Positions 1 to 11,027 of a stretch of DNA of 64,000 nucleotides are shown here, one piece after another. How positions within the stretch are numbered: the stretch's first letter is position 1; the number at the start of each line of letters is the position of its first letter. A program made the translations under genes and the position numbers. The notes beneath the pieces are model-generated. The model searched no databases. It was not told the DNA's origin and saw only the letters and a list, made by a program, of their open reading frames with translations. The stretch comes from Blasia pusilla (lineage: Eukaryota; Marchantiophyta; Marchantiopsida; Blasiales), in assembly GCA_050084515.1 (NCBI GenBank), contig CM114271.1, positions 46,376,001 through 46,440,000 on the forward strand, read 5' to 3'.

Positions 1-1142
1 TAGCCTTCCAAGATAGATTGAGTTCCGAAAGTAGGAGAAGCCTTCTTCTTGTTGAGATCTCTATGAGGTTCTTTGGTGTTGAGTGAAGATCTACCTGAGC
101 GTGAATTCAATTCTACTAGAGAGAATCAAGGAAAGACATTGTGGTACTAATGGAGTGAAGAATATGATGATAACTGATTGAATCCTAATTGTATATACAT
201 AACTACAACTATTGCAAGATAAACCCTAATTTAAACTCTCTTTTCAGATCATCGTGATCCTCTTGAGGATCGAACTCGTTAAATTACCATCAAAAGATCA
301 ATTCTTATAATTCTTGTACATTACATGTAGTCGTTATATCGGAGAGAGCGGCGGATGGACGAAGTAGGGGGGGGGGGACCTACTGCATTCGACTTTGACT
401 CAAATATTTCCCCTCAAATTGGGCTCCGCCCTCCTCAACTGGGTTAGCCATAAATTTGGCTGACATATCCCTCAACAACTGGGTCAACTTCTCCCTAAAA
501 TACATTTCCACCATATTTCTCCTTAAAATCACAAGTCCCCTTATCCTATCCACCAGAAGAAAAATATTTTTTTTCTACCACTGAAGAATTTACTGACGAT
601 TTTCCAATTTCACTCCCATCTTGGAACGATGGCTATGGCAGCCACACAAGAATGATCATAACTCCATGCTCCAATCTCCAAATTGCACATTGTTTCTTCT
701 ACGGTGTACACAACTTTTTGATCTACAAACTTATCAAATTGGTTTTTCCATTCAACCTTCCAATAAAAATTGAAGGGGATTGTTGTGCAGCCTAACGTCT
801 CTTCTCCTACACAAAAATTGGTAGCGCTTCCGCGCTGATTTCTCCCAACAAAATTTTAAAACCTATGCACATATAAACCATAAAGCTACACGATACTCCG
901 GAGAGCACTAGCATGGGGCAACCAGCCCTCATACTCAATCCCTATCAAAAATTGGGATGCGCTTTCGCGCGCCACTCTTCCACACGAAAAAATGGCAAAG
1001 GAAACATCAAAAGTGAGCGGCTCTTGGTCCGGTGAGCACTCCCATGAACTGTTGAATGGGAAATATAATCCCCAACCATAAAAACAAGCAAGTGACTAGC
1101 AAGCTCCCCCATTAAGCGCTCTCACTCACTCATTCTCTCTTT
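1..1142. other. Unrecognised intergenic repeat-like DNA
   Basis: No gene is recognised on either strand. The stretch holds an 11-base G run at 367-377 between short complementary flanks (GTAGG / ACCTAC), and an AT-rich text with many short C-rich words. It resembles decayed transposon DNA but no protein motif could be read from it. Confidence 0.5.
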
Positions 1143-1660
1143 GTAAAATAAGATCCAATCTCTCTCAACACCATAACTCTCAAATGTGTGCACTATCTCT
1201 CATGTCAAACCAAACCCAGTCTCCTAATGAGAGGCTTGGATTACACTCACAAGGCAAGGGACCACAGCTCCTCCGCCTCGTGCCAAGAGCTTCAACAAAG
1301 AGAGAATGAGCTCTCTCTCTCTCTCTCTCTCAAGCTCTCTCCTCGATAACCTATGCTCGTAGGTCACCTCCTTGGCTCTTGACCTGCTATAGCGGTCAAG
1401 GGCCATTTCCCAAAGTGGAAATCCAACTATACTCTAATAAGAAACTTACCCAAAATAGTGAGCTTCTCTATATGGCTCCAAATGAGCCGAAACGAAGCGA
1501 AAACTTGCTCTCGCAAGTTACCCATGGCCTCAGCAGGTCATCCTCGATCTCTTGAGGCTATCCTCCACAATCCCCGAAGGCGCGCTACTAGATCTTGTCG
1601 ATCTATCCTAAATGATCGTGACAATGGTTTACGTGGGAGGAGACACATTATTACGAGTTT
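1143..1660 (+). repeat. Dispersed ~520 bp repeat, copy A (LTR-like)
   Basis: This segment is clearly related, with scattered substitutions and small indels, to 31716-32240. Shared words in the same order include AATGAGAGGCTTGG, TTACACTCACAAGGCAAGG, GGTCAAGGGCCATTT, GGCTCCAAATGAGCCGAAAC and CGATCTATCCTAAA. The other copy sits inside a helicase pseudogene with a flanking direct repeat, so the family is mobile and probably LTR-derived. This copy carries a (CT)n microsatellite at about 1311-1330 that the other lacks. Strand is set only by matching the other copy. No coding capacity is evident. Confidence 0.7.
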
Positions 1661-4600
1661 GGGAGGATGATAGAGTATGTGTGGTGTCTCATCCTTTATA
1701 GAAAGTATAATTGATGCAACATAACCAAAAGGAGTTAACTACAACAATTGCCATCCCCGACGTAACAACCTCACATCCCATGAGGTCCATGGGGATTTCT
1801 TTCAATCATCTCTTATCTCTTCATTAATCCCCACCAATCTCTACCTTGGCCACTACATATGTCTTCTTGATGGGAACAAGGTTAACAAGTGCAATAACTA
1901 TGATGTTTGGCAATCCTATTCGACGCTACTCAATTCTAGTAGTAATGGTATAGTCAATACTCCTAAGGGGGAATCCCATCATGGGCTCTCTCTTATCGAT
2001 TTTGGGCTCCAAAAATTGCTATGTTTGATCATCCCAAGCCAAACCTGGAGGTGAAAAACTCACAAATATGGTAAAGGTTTCTTATGGCATGCCGACCTTA
2101 TTTACTACATTTCATCAACGAAGGTCCATCATCATGCCCCACTACCTATGGAATCCAAAAAAAATTTGGAAGTGCACTCTACTCTCGCATATATCCTTAT
2201 CAAAACCTTGTGTGGCATGATGTATGTCCATTATATGTATTGTTGATGTAATCAAGAACCTACGCTTAATTCATCCAAAAATAATTTTGGTCCGATCTAG
2301 GCACAAATATTATGTAAACTCCTCATCGCTTATCAATGGGAATCACTCAAATTTCATATATTCTCCAAAATACAAGTCAAATAAGGAGACAAGTGCTCCT
2401 ACAAATGCCACAAGATCCTTGTCATCCCCCAAAATAACCTAGACCAAGTGTGGCCCAAACCACCTTCTTGTCCAACACTTGACTAGCCTTGACATGGCCA
2501 ACCTACAATGGCCAAATAAATGGTCCTCATTTGATCTAAATCCTACACCCTCAAGAAGGAGATATCCTTCAATAAATAATTGAGGTAACCTTACACGGTC
2601 GATGTCGATAACAAGTCGGGAAAACGTAATTGCAACCATGTCACATATCAAAAGGAGATACAATTCGCAATCTACTCATGCTCCACATACAAATAAAGTT
2701 GTACACACATTTCTATTCATAAAACAACAACCAATTCTACGTTGATCCCTCCAAAGAGATCCAACATCCTCATACCCTCCTATAGAATGCACTACACAAT
2801 TAATGTGGTATTAAAGGATGAACATGTAGCATTCTATATTATCTCTTAAGGAGCTTTGCTTCGTATTGGTCTCGTGCAAAGGTCTTGATCCATGCCATCT
2901 ACATATGATCATTTGTTGACCGTCAAAGCTTCTATCTCGAGCCCCATAAAGGTAGGTCTCCTCCACAAAATGATATGACTATCTTGATATTCATCCCCAT
3001 GGGTGTGTCGGTCACGATATCGATTGTGTTCTCTACATGGACATAACCCTCAATCAAATCTTAAGGCTAAATGATGATGATATGAAATGCTGCTAAAGTC
3101 GCCACCTCTCTTGATCTTCCCTCAATCACTCCACCAATAGATGGCATTCCCATGAAGCTAAGTCATCCCTCGCCAAATTACCATACTAGCCTATAGGATG
3201 ATGTCTCCTCCCAATATTCTAAGGAAAATCCCATTGAATACAACACTAATTCTATAACCAAGGCTTCATACGACTCTACATTAGTTAGCATCGCCTTCAT
3301 CCTCATCATAAATTCATAAGTCAAGTATCTTGATCTAAACCTCACCGCAACCTCATGTTCGGTAATAAAATATGTTGTATGGCCCCACCTAGTGACATAT
3401 GTATCCTAAATGAACATTGCTCAACATTGTCCCAAATTAGGCCCAAGCATGTGAATGTCACCCTCCCCAACATTACAATTGCCCAACATGTGGCGCACGT
3501 ACTCCCTTGAATGAAAATATTGTGTATTGCATAAGATTGTGTTCATCAAGTCACGCTCTCCTTATTGATATACACTCAAACATACTCACTTTTGTCACAA
3601 TTTGATTCAACCAGCCTTATGTTTCCTAAGTCTTGGTCTCGAGCCACCCTTCAAGCTCAACAGATGTAGATGGGATTAAATACCGACCTAATCTTTTACT
3701 CCCTGGTACAAGCAAGTAATTTAGGACTTACGACAAACTTTCTTCATAGTTTAAGAACCTAAATAATCCTAGCGCATAAAGGTTCAAGGTTGGTGTCCAC
3801 AACTAGTTTACCTAGACTTGGCTTAGTGTCAAAATCCCTATGCCAACCTCTTAATCCATGCCATCTCGTGTCTCTAATTCATCCCGATGGTTATTAAGGT
3901 GGGATTAAAATTCCAAATGTCCTTGGAGATCCACCACTCCTTATAACCCTTCCAACTATCATTCTACAAATTTGGGGATGGTTTCTAGATCTTTATTCGT
4001 ACATTTCTCTAGATTTAGAAGGGATTGAAATCTACTTCTCACAAGCTTTATAACACCATCTTGTTCATCCCAAAGACATCTTAGTTCTAACCATTGTTAC
4101 CTTAGTCATATGGAACCCTGAAACACTCAATCAAGTTTCAAGCTAGTTTGTAGTCCCCTTTGGCGCCCTACTCTAATGGGTCTTGAGCACTTCTTAAGTC
4201 CCGCTTCACATTTGATATTGCTCTGCTAGGTGAAACTCCCCACGTTGTGAGATGCCCATCAAGGCTTGCTTCTCGTTTGTGTAATTCATGTATAATTTGT
4301 GAGACTTATATGTGCTTATATCTAAGTGTGATCCCACTAGAGTTTAAATGGGCATCCCTTCTAGGTGCTTGAACATTACGTTCCATGCCTATAACTTGTT
4401 GAAATCTCTAAAATTTCTCATCCTTTGCAAGTCACACCAACTCCTAAAGTACATAAGAAAGTCATGTGACAAAATGATTCCTACAACTTTTGAGAACTTA
4501 CATGACTCTCTACTTGGTTGTCCATCTTGTACATCCAAGCAATAGGGCTACTTAAGAGGTCTCCTCCTTTAAAGAATGATTCAGAAAAAACGTTTGAGGA

Positions 4601-5433
4601 TGTCCCTCATATGGAGATCCTTAACACCTCATGCCATATTTAAAATCCAAAACGAATGTCGTGATAAACCTTATGCATCCTCGCACCATCACTCCCAAAC
4701 CCATGAGTAATCTCTACATCATCCAAACTCAGACATGCAACATTGAACCTGTACACTCAATCCTCCCTTGAGATGTGCGCGACGTGGTGGTAAGCGGCGT
4801 GATGCAACAATAATCTATGTTGAACGATACTCATAATATCCATACAACCCAAGTAATATAATAGACACCTAATATCTACAAATCCCTCACAAGTGTACCT
4901 GTGAATAAAGGACCAAATGAGTGAATTCACACCAATGTTGATATGGCTCCACAAAAGTTGCAAAAATTTACCCAACTTATATGTGAAAATAGACTCCTCT
5001 TCTCAATATCTCATACTCCTCATGTTAATGGTACAAAATCTTATTCATTGCACTTTGCATATGAAAAATGGGATTTGTTACTCCTCGAGGTAATGTGCAA
5101 ATTCTTACAAACCCAATTGGACTACACATAGTTATAATATCCCTACTTTACGTAACCAATTGGAATTGATCATATCATGAGTGCAAATATCATATCAAAT
5201 GGATAGCATGGGCTAAAATATTATGAGAATTAATCTATCTTAGACCTCCCTCCCACATTTCAAATGCTTACCTTATTTTACAATTGCATATCTTGAATGA
5301 ATTGAAGAGGTCTTGATTTCTTAGGCGTAGTAAACGATCGACTTGATTAAGGCCCCATAGATGGCTCCAAGATGCCTACTTGTATCTTCTCCTTCAATGA
5401 ATCAATCAGCCTGAGGATTATAGCTCGTGGCAT
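1661..5433. other. Decayed AT-rich DNA with no recognised gene
   Basis: Only short open frames occur here (72 codons or fewer) and none resembles a known protein. The base use (C/T-rich on the plus strand) and position beside a dispersed repeat suggest an old, heavily mutated mobile element, but I could not read a diagnostic motif. Treat as unassigned. Confidence 0.5.
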
Positions 5434-5625
5434 TCCTAGAAAATTGCTATACATTCATAATTGATGGGATACAACTCTCACAAACACAAGCCACTTTGGA
5501 GACTACAATTCTGTAATAATAGAATGAGTGGAGGATGAACCCCTTCTCAATTGTACACAGTGTGCGCAAGCAACCCTAACCCTAATTATGGCCTTGAATT
5601 ATTCTTATTATGGTTAATTAATCTT
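5434..5625 (-). repeat. Distal half of the 3' LTR of the older copia element
   Basis: Read on the minus strand, this matches the second half of the LTRs at 5626-5936 and 10590-10901: AGGGTTAGGGTTGCTTG, ACAATTGAGAAG, CCTCCACTCATTCT and a final TAGCAATTTTCTA occur in the right order. The other half of the same LTR lies at 10902-11027. The two halves are separated by the whole plus-strand copia element. The outer boundary near 5434 is approximate. Confidence 0.75.
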
Positions 5626-5936
5626 TATTGAAGATTGAGTTACAATCAAGCTCATGAGACACCTGAATTGCTACATTTGGCACTCACACGAAGTAGGGAA
5701 GCTTAATCTTGGTTAGTCAGTTAAGCACGATTATCTTAATTAGGGTTAGTTATTATAGTTAGGTTAACTCGAGACTATGGTTAAGGATAGGGTTAGGATT
5801 TCTTGTACATACCATATATAATTGAGAAGAGGACCAGCCTCCACTCATTATCTCATTGCAAATTTTGTTCTCCATGGTGGTGTGTGTGTGTGAGAACCGT
5901 TTTCCACCAATGATGCTTGTTTAGCAGTTTTCCACA
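5626..5936 (+). repeat. 5' LTR of the copia element
   Basis: This LTR of 311 bp begins TATTGAAGATTGAG and ends TTTTCCACA, directly after the ATCTT target duplication. It carries a TATATAATTGAG segment at about 5815 that could serve as a TATA region and a short (TG)n tract near 5880. It pairs with 10590-10901. Confidence 0.9.
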
Positions 5937-5951
5937 TGGTATTAGAGCGGG
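5937..5951 (+). other. Primer-binding site (initiator tRNA-Met type)
   Basis: TGGTATTAGAGC begins immediately after the 5' LTR. It differs by one base from TGGTATCAGAGC, the usual copia site complementary to the 3' end of plant initiator methionine tRNA. Confidence 0.85.
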
Positions 5952-6453
5952 AGGAGAACATCACTTGAAATATTTAGTATTTGAAGAGAGAAGAGAGGCA
6001 AGAGAAGGCACAATTTTAGATTGGGAGAAGGAAATTTTACTCTAAGCTCAATGGATGCAGATTTCAAGTGGAGCTTTGATAGTGATAAAACTTTGGAGGC
6101 ATTTTGTAGGATTTTCCCAGTCGATTCAGCCGCCAAGGTCTGCTTCGGCTAGAATTATGCCAAAGGCTTATTATAGTTGTCTTATAGAGCTCATTGAGAG
6201 CTTTCCAACGCACCCAAAATCGCTTGATTATGACACTCTAAGCTCCTACAACAACAATTTCAGTGTAGGAAAATGTAATTAGTGAAGAAAAATTGTGCAG
6301 TTTGCTCTCTACATGCCAATTTCGACTGGTTATTTCATACAATTGATCAATTTTGGCAAATTCCATGTCGATTCCTGTGTAGGAGTGGTCTATGCTTCAA
6401 TTGGAGCAGAAGAAAGCCTGAAATTATATTTTTTGTGAGTGAAATCGTTTATC

Positions 6454-7303
6454 ATGGAGTATTCCTCACCAGCAATCACATACGAGAAGCTAGAGAAGCA
6501 GAATTACAATGTCTTGAAGTTTCGCATGAAAAAATTATGGGTAAAGAACTATGGGAGCTTGTCACAGGTGATGAGGCCAAGCCAGAAGATGACTCAACAG
6601 ACTTGAATATTCGCGCTTAGAACAAATACGCAAGGCAAGTAATCCACTACATTTCAATTACGATTAGTTTGCCAATGATAGGTCACATCCAAGATTTTGA
6701 TATTCCGAAGGAGACCTCAGATGCATTGGAAAAGCTATTCCGCACATCTACAAAGGCCATAAAGCTTCAATTGAAACAACAATGAACAAAGTGAGGAAAG
6801 GATCGTATAGCATCAATGATTATATTTTGAGTATCAGACATATTGTTGATCAGTTGAATAGCATTGGAGTGATAGTAGAAGATGATGATCTGATCTTATT
6901 CAGTCTTCAAGGCCTTCCAAAGGATTACAAGTCCTTTGAGATCTCTATCTCTGTGAGAGAGAAATATCCAACCTTTCAAGAGTTAGTTCCTTTGTTGATC
7001 AGTGAAGAGATGCGCCTAGTAGGTAGCGGTAGTTTGTCTAGTTTACAAGAGAGTGCGCTATTTGCAAGTTATGGATCAAACAGAGGCAGAGGTCGTGGAA
7101 GAAACTTCCGTGGTCGTGGTGGATATCAAGCATATGGAGGAAGAGGCACTCAATATAACGTCACTCAATCAACTACGAACCAGTACCAGACACAATCATA
7201 TGGTGGTGATGGTGGAAACCGTTGGGGTCGAGGTCAGCAGTAGAGGGTTCTTGGATCTTGCAATTAGTGTGGGATAAAGGGTCACTTTGCAAAGTTTTGC
7301 TTC
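6454..7303 (+). pseudogene. Copia gag (capsid/nucleocapsid) pseudogene
   Basis: The frame opens with MEYSSPAITYEKLEKQNY at 6454. The main capsid region lies at 6782-7243 in one open frame, with the copia gag pattern (LKGLPxxY-like LFSLQGLPKDYKSFE). It ends in a Gly/Arg-rich stretch (RGRGRGRNFRGRGG). A CCHC zinc knuckle is visible at about 7259-7300 as C-x2-C-GIKG-H-FAKF-C, but the third codon of the knuckle is a TAG stop. At least one frameshift lies between 6480 and 6782. The product would have packaged element RNA. It is not functional as it stands. Confidence 0.85.
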
Positions 7304-7440
7304 AAGAAGAAGGCAGATATGAGAATATGGGCCTTATAGCAATAAAATTATGTGGAGCAACAACACCAAGAGTAGTACCAAGAATATCAACATTAACAAA
7401 CGGAGCATCTCTTGGTCATGACTCATCATATGGGAGCAAT

Positions 7441-10400
7441 GATCAAGAAAGACTCGACACCAGATTGGTACATTGACTCCGATGCATCAAATCACATGAC
7501 CTCACAAGCGAAATGGTTCAGTAGTTTGGAGCCGGGGAAAGATCTTGCAATTGTGCTCATATGAGATGACACTCAACATCATATCATGCATACCGGTAAA
7601 GTTCCAATAGCATCATATGGTCTTTGTGCTCTTGGAAATGTTCTCTATGTTCCTACCATTGCAAGAAATCTGATCTATGTAGGACAAATAGTAGAACAGG
7701 GTTATCAAGTGAAGTTTAACGCATATGGTTATTTCATTGAAACAATGGATGACCAGACTATGATAGCCAAAGGAACTAGATCTGGCAGAATGTTCAAATT
7801 AGATGTTTCTATGCCAGAGATTCAAAGAACAATGTATGGTCAAACCCGCCAAGACGTCACAGGTCTAAATGTGTGGCATAAAAGAATTGGACATATGAAT
7901 CTTTAGAGATTACAAAATCTTTCATCATCTAATATAATAATAGGACTCCCTAAATTAGCAAGTCCTGCTACGTTAGAGGTATGTCCTGCTTGCCAATTTG
8001 GAAAATAAACTAGATTTCCTTTTCCAAAATAAGATAGAAGAGCATCCAAGATATTGGAGTTGATCCACAGTGATGTGTGGACAACATCACAACATAGTCT
8101 TAGTGGTTGCCATTACTTTTTTCCATTTATTGATGATTTCTCTAGGTATATATGGAAGCCAAGTTAGAGGTATTCTCAATGTTTCAAACACTTGAGTTAT
8201 AATAGAGAAGCAGATTGGACAACACATTATGAAATTGCATTGTGATGGAGGATGAGAGTATCTTTGAAAAGAGTTTGATGACTATTTACGTCAGAATGGC
8301 ATCCAACGTCAAGTGACTTGCCGCTACACTCCATAATAAAATTGAATGGCTGAGAGGAAAAATCGACATATTGCTGAAGCGGCACGAGCTATGCTGAATG
8401 AGAAGAACATGCCCAAGGTGTATTGGGTAGAGGCTGTAGCATGTGCAGTCTTCTTAATCAACCAAAATCCAACAGTAGGAGTTCATGATAAAACTCCATT
8501 TGAAGTCTTCACTGGAAGTAAACTTGATTTTTCCTTCTTGAAAGTATTTGGCTGTATCTGTTATCTTCATGTTCCTTCTGAGAGACGTCATAAATTAGAC
8601 CCCAAGTCTGAAAGATGTATCTTTATTGGCTATGCTGATGGATCTAAGGGATATAAGTGCTACATTCCATCCTTTAGGCAGTTTATTATTAGTCGGGATG
8701 TTGTCTTTGATGAGCTAGAGTCATGATATGCTCCATCTGAGCTTATTCCACCTCTAAACTTGTCTGTTGAGGGGGAGAATATGACTATAAACCAACAGAC
8801 ATTGTCTTCAACTTCCCCAAGTTCTAGTGCACGATTATGAGAGGTCCAAGATTCATCCATTAAATTTGTGAGTCCATGGACGCGAAGAGTACATATTCAA
8901 TATGTTAACACTAGTCAGAGCTCGAGTTAGGTGTCAAAGACATCTACCTCTGAACAACAACTTCATAGATCAAGTACAGTTACACATCCAGTTTATAGAT
9001 TCATAAATGAAGATTTTCTTGCGACACATCATGCATATATGACAACTACCCTTCAAGAGCAGGAGTCGAGTTGTTTTGAAGAAGCTGCGAGTAAAGTCGA
9101 ATGGATTGAAGCTATGGAGGAAGAGCTTGCTGCATTAAGACATCAACAAACATGGGAGCTGGTTGATATACCTTCCGGTAAGGAAATTATTGGTTGCAAA
9201 TGAGTTTACAAAATCAAGCGCAATCAAGATGGTATAGTTAATAAATACAAAGCGAGATTGGTGGCTAAGGGCTATGCACAACAATATGGTATCGATTATG
9301 AGGAAATATTTAGCCCAGTTACAAAGATGGCGACTATGAGAACAGTGGTTGCACTAAGTAAGAAGTGGAGATTACATCACATGGACGTCAATAATGCCTT
9401 CTTGAATGGAGATCTATGTGAGGAGGTATATATCACTCAACCACCTGGATACGAGCATCCCAAGTTTCCATTTCGCGTATGCAGGTTGAAGAAAGCTCTA
9501 TACGGGCTCAAACAAGCTCCAAGAGCTTGGTATGGCAAGATTACATACGTCCTACAAGAGTTGGATTTTAGGGTATGTGATTCTGACTCCTCGTTATATG
9601 TCTTGAGAGGACAAGATCATACAGTTCTCATTGTGTTGTATCTTGACAATCTCTTGATTACTGGGAGTACTGAAGAAATGGTACAACAAGTCAAGCTTAA
9701 GTTACAAGCAGAATCTGATATGAAAGACTTGAGAGAACTCAAGTACTTCCTTGGTATTGAGTTTATCAAGGTTGGAGAGAGCATGTGGTTACTACAACGA
9801 CAATATGCTCTTCATATGCTTTCAAAATATGGTATGACAGTTTGTAATCCAATCTCTACACCGTTGGATGAGAGCGTGAAGCTAAGAGTGGATGAAGGAG
9901 AGCTGCTTGCAGATTCTAATATGTACAGGCGCATGGTTGGAAGTTTGATATATCTAACTATAACTAGACCAGATTTGAGCTATGTTGTTGGCATAGTGAG
10001 CCAGTTTATGCAAGCACTTCGAAAACCTCACCTTGATGTTGTGAGGAGGATTATGCGGTATGTGAGATTATCTATTCAATTCGGGCTTCAATTTGAACCT
10101 TCTATGAGTTTTCAATTACAAGGATTCATAGATGTTGATTGGGCAGGAAGCGTGTTTGATCGACACTCCACATCTGGTTATTCATTTACTTTGGGAAGCG
10201 TTGGGCTTCAAAGAAGCAACCTACAGTTGCTTTATCTTCAACAGAGGCTGAATATAGAGGAGCAAAAAATGCAGCATGTGAGGCGGTGTGGCTTCATCGA
10301 TTACTTGTTGATATTGGTGTTAGTAACTTAGGACCTAGTGTAATTATGCAAACAATATTAGTAGCATCAAGCTTGCTAATAACCCTGTGTTCCATGCTCG

Positions 10401-10570
10401 TACAAAGCATGTTGAGGTGCACTATCATTTTATCAGAAAGAAAGTACTTTGAGGAGAAATTTATCTTGTGTATGTAGGTACAGATCAGCAAATTGTTGAC
10501 ATCTTTACAAAGGTATTGTCTAGAGGTAAGTTTGAGATGTTTAGAAAGCATTTAGGGGTTAGAGATATCG
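7441..10570 (+). pseudogene. Copia pol pseudogene (PR-IN-RT-RH)
   Basis: Domains are in copia order. Protease: WYID-S-D-ASNHMT near 7468, where the normal DSGAS core has Gly changed to Asp. GAG-pre-integrase and zinc region: WHKRIGHMN at about 7875 and CPACQFGK near 7983. Integrase core: IHSDVW near 8064 and the AERKNRHIAEAARAML segment from 8349. Reverse transcriptase: 9083-9203 and 9258-10030, including the VDVNNAFL-like HHMDVNNAFLNGDL and LYGLKQAPRAWY. The catalytic box reads YLDN instead of YVDD at about 9640. RNase H: DVDWAGSVFDRHSTSGYS near 10131. Stops occur at about 7560, 7904, 8008, 8334, 8725 and 9201, with frameshifts near 8160 and 10200. It cannot produce an active polyprotein. 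Confidence 0.9.
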
Positions 10571-10576
10571 ATATAA

Positions 10577-10589
10577 GCCTGAGGGGGAG
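10577..10589 (+). other. Polypurine tract of the copia element
   Basis: GCCTGAGGGGGAG lies directly before the 3' LTR, the expected position of the plus-strand primer. Confidence 0.85.
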
Positions 10590-10901
10590 TATTGAAGATT
10601 GAGTTACAGTCAAGCTCATGAGACACCTTAACTGCTACATTTGGCACTCACACGAAGTAGGGAAGCTTAATCTTGGTTAGTCAGTTGAGCGTGATTATCT
10701 TAACTAGGGTTAGTTAATCACCGTAAGGCTAACTCGAGACTATGGTTAAGGATAGGGTTAGGATTGCTTGTACATACCCTATATAATTGAGAAGAGGACC
10801 AGTCTCCACTCATTCTCTCATTGCAAATTTCGTTCTCCATGGTGGTGTGTGTGTGTGAGAACCGTTTTCCACCAATGATGCTTTTTTAGCAATTTTCCAC
10901 A
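10590..10901 (+). repeat. 3' LTR of the copia element
   Basis: This LTR of 312 bp pairs with 5626-5936 (about 93-94% alike by eye). The ATCTT duplication follows at 10902. Confidence 0.9.
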
Positions 10902-11027
10902 ATCTTATGTCATATAATTATGCTTATTAACTAACTAACCAAGGTTAAGCTTTCCTACTGTGTGTGAGTATCAAATATCGCAATTCACGTGTCTAATGTG
11001 CGTGACTATAACTCAGTCCTCAATATT
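10902..11027 (-). repeat. Proximal half of the 3' LTR of the older copia element
   Basis: On the minus strand it begins TATTGAGGACTGAG after a purine tract (GCTTGAGGAGGA, about 11028-11040) and continues GGAAAGCTTAACCTTGGTTAG, the same order as in the younger LTRs. It is cut at 10902 by the plus-strand element and resumes at 5625. Confidence 0.8.

Larger units (their letters stand above)
5626..10901 (+). mobile_element. Ty1/copia LTR retrotransposon, defective, nested
   Basis: This is a structurally complete but coding-defective copia element of about 5.3 kb. It has two LTRs of 311-312 bp, a primer-binding site, gag, protease, integrase, reverse transcriptase and RNase H regions in copia order, and a polypurine tract before the 3' LTR. 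A 5-bp duplication ATCTT flanks it at 5621-5625 and 10902-10906. The LTRs differ at roughly 20 sites, mostly substitutions, so it is not recent. Stops, frameshifts and altered catalytic residues mean it cannot make a full polyprotein. It lies inside the LTR of a related minus-strand element. Confidence 0.93.
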
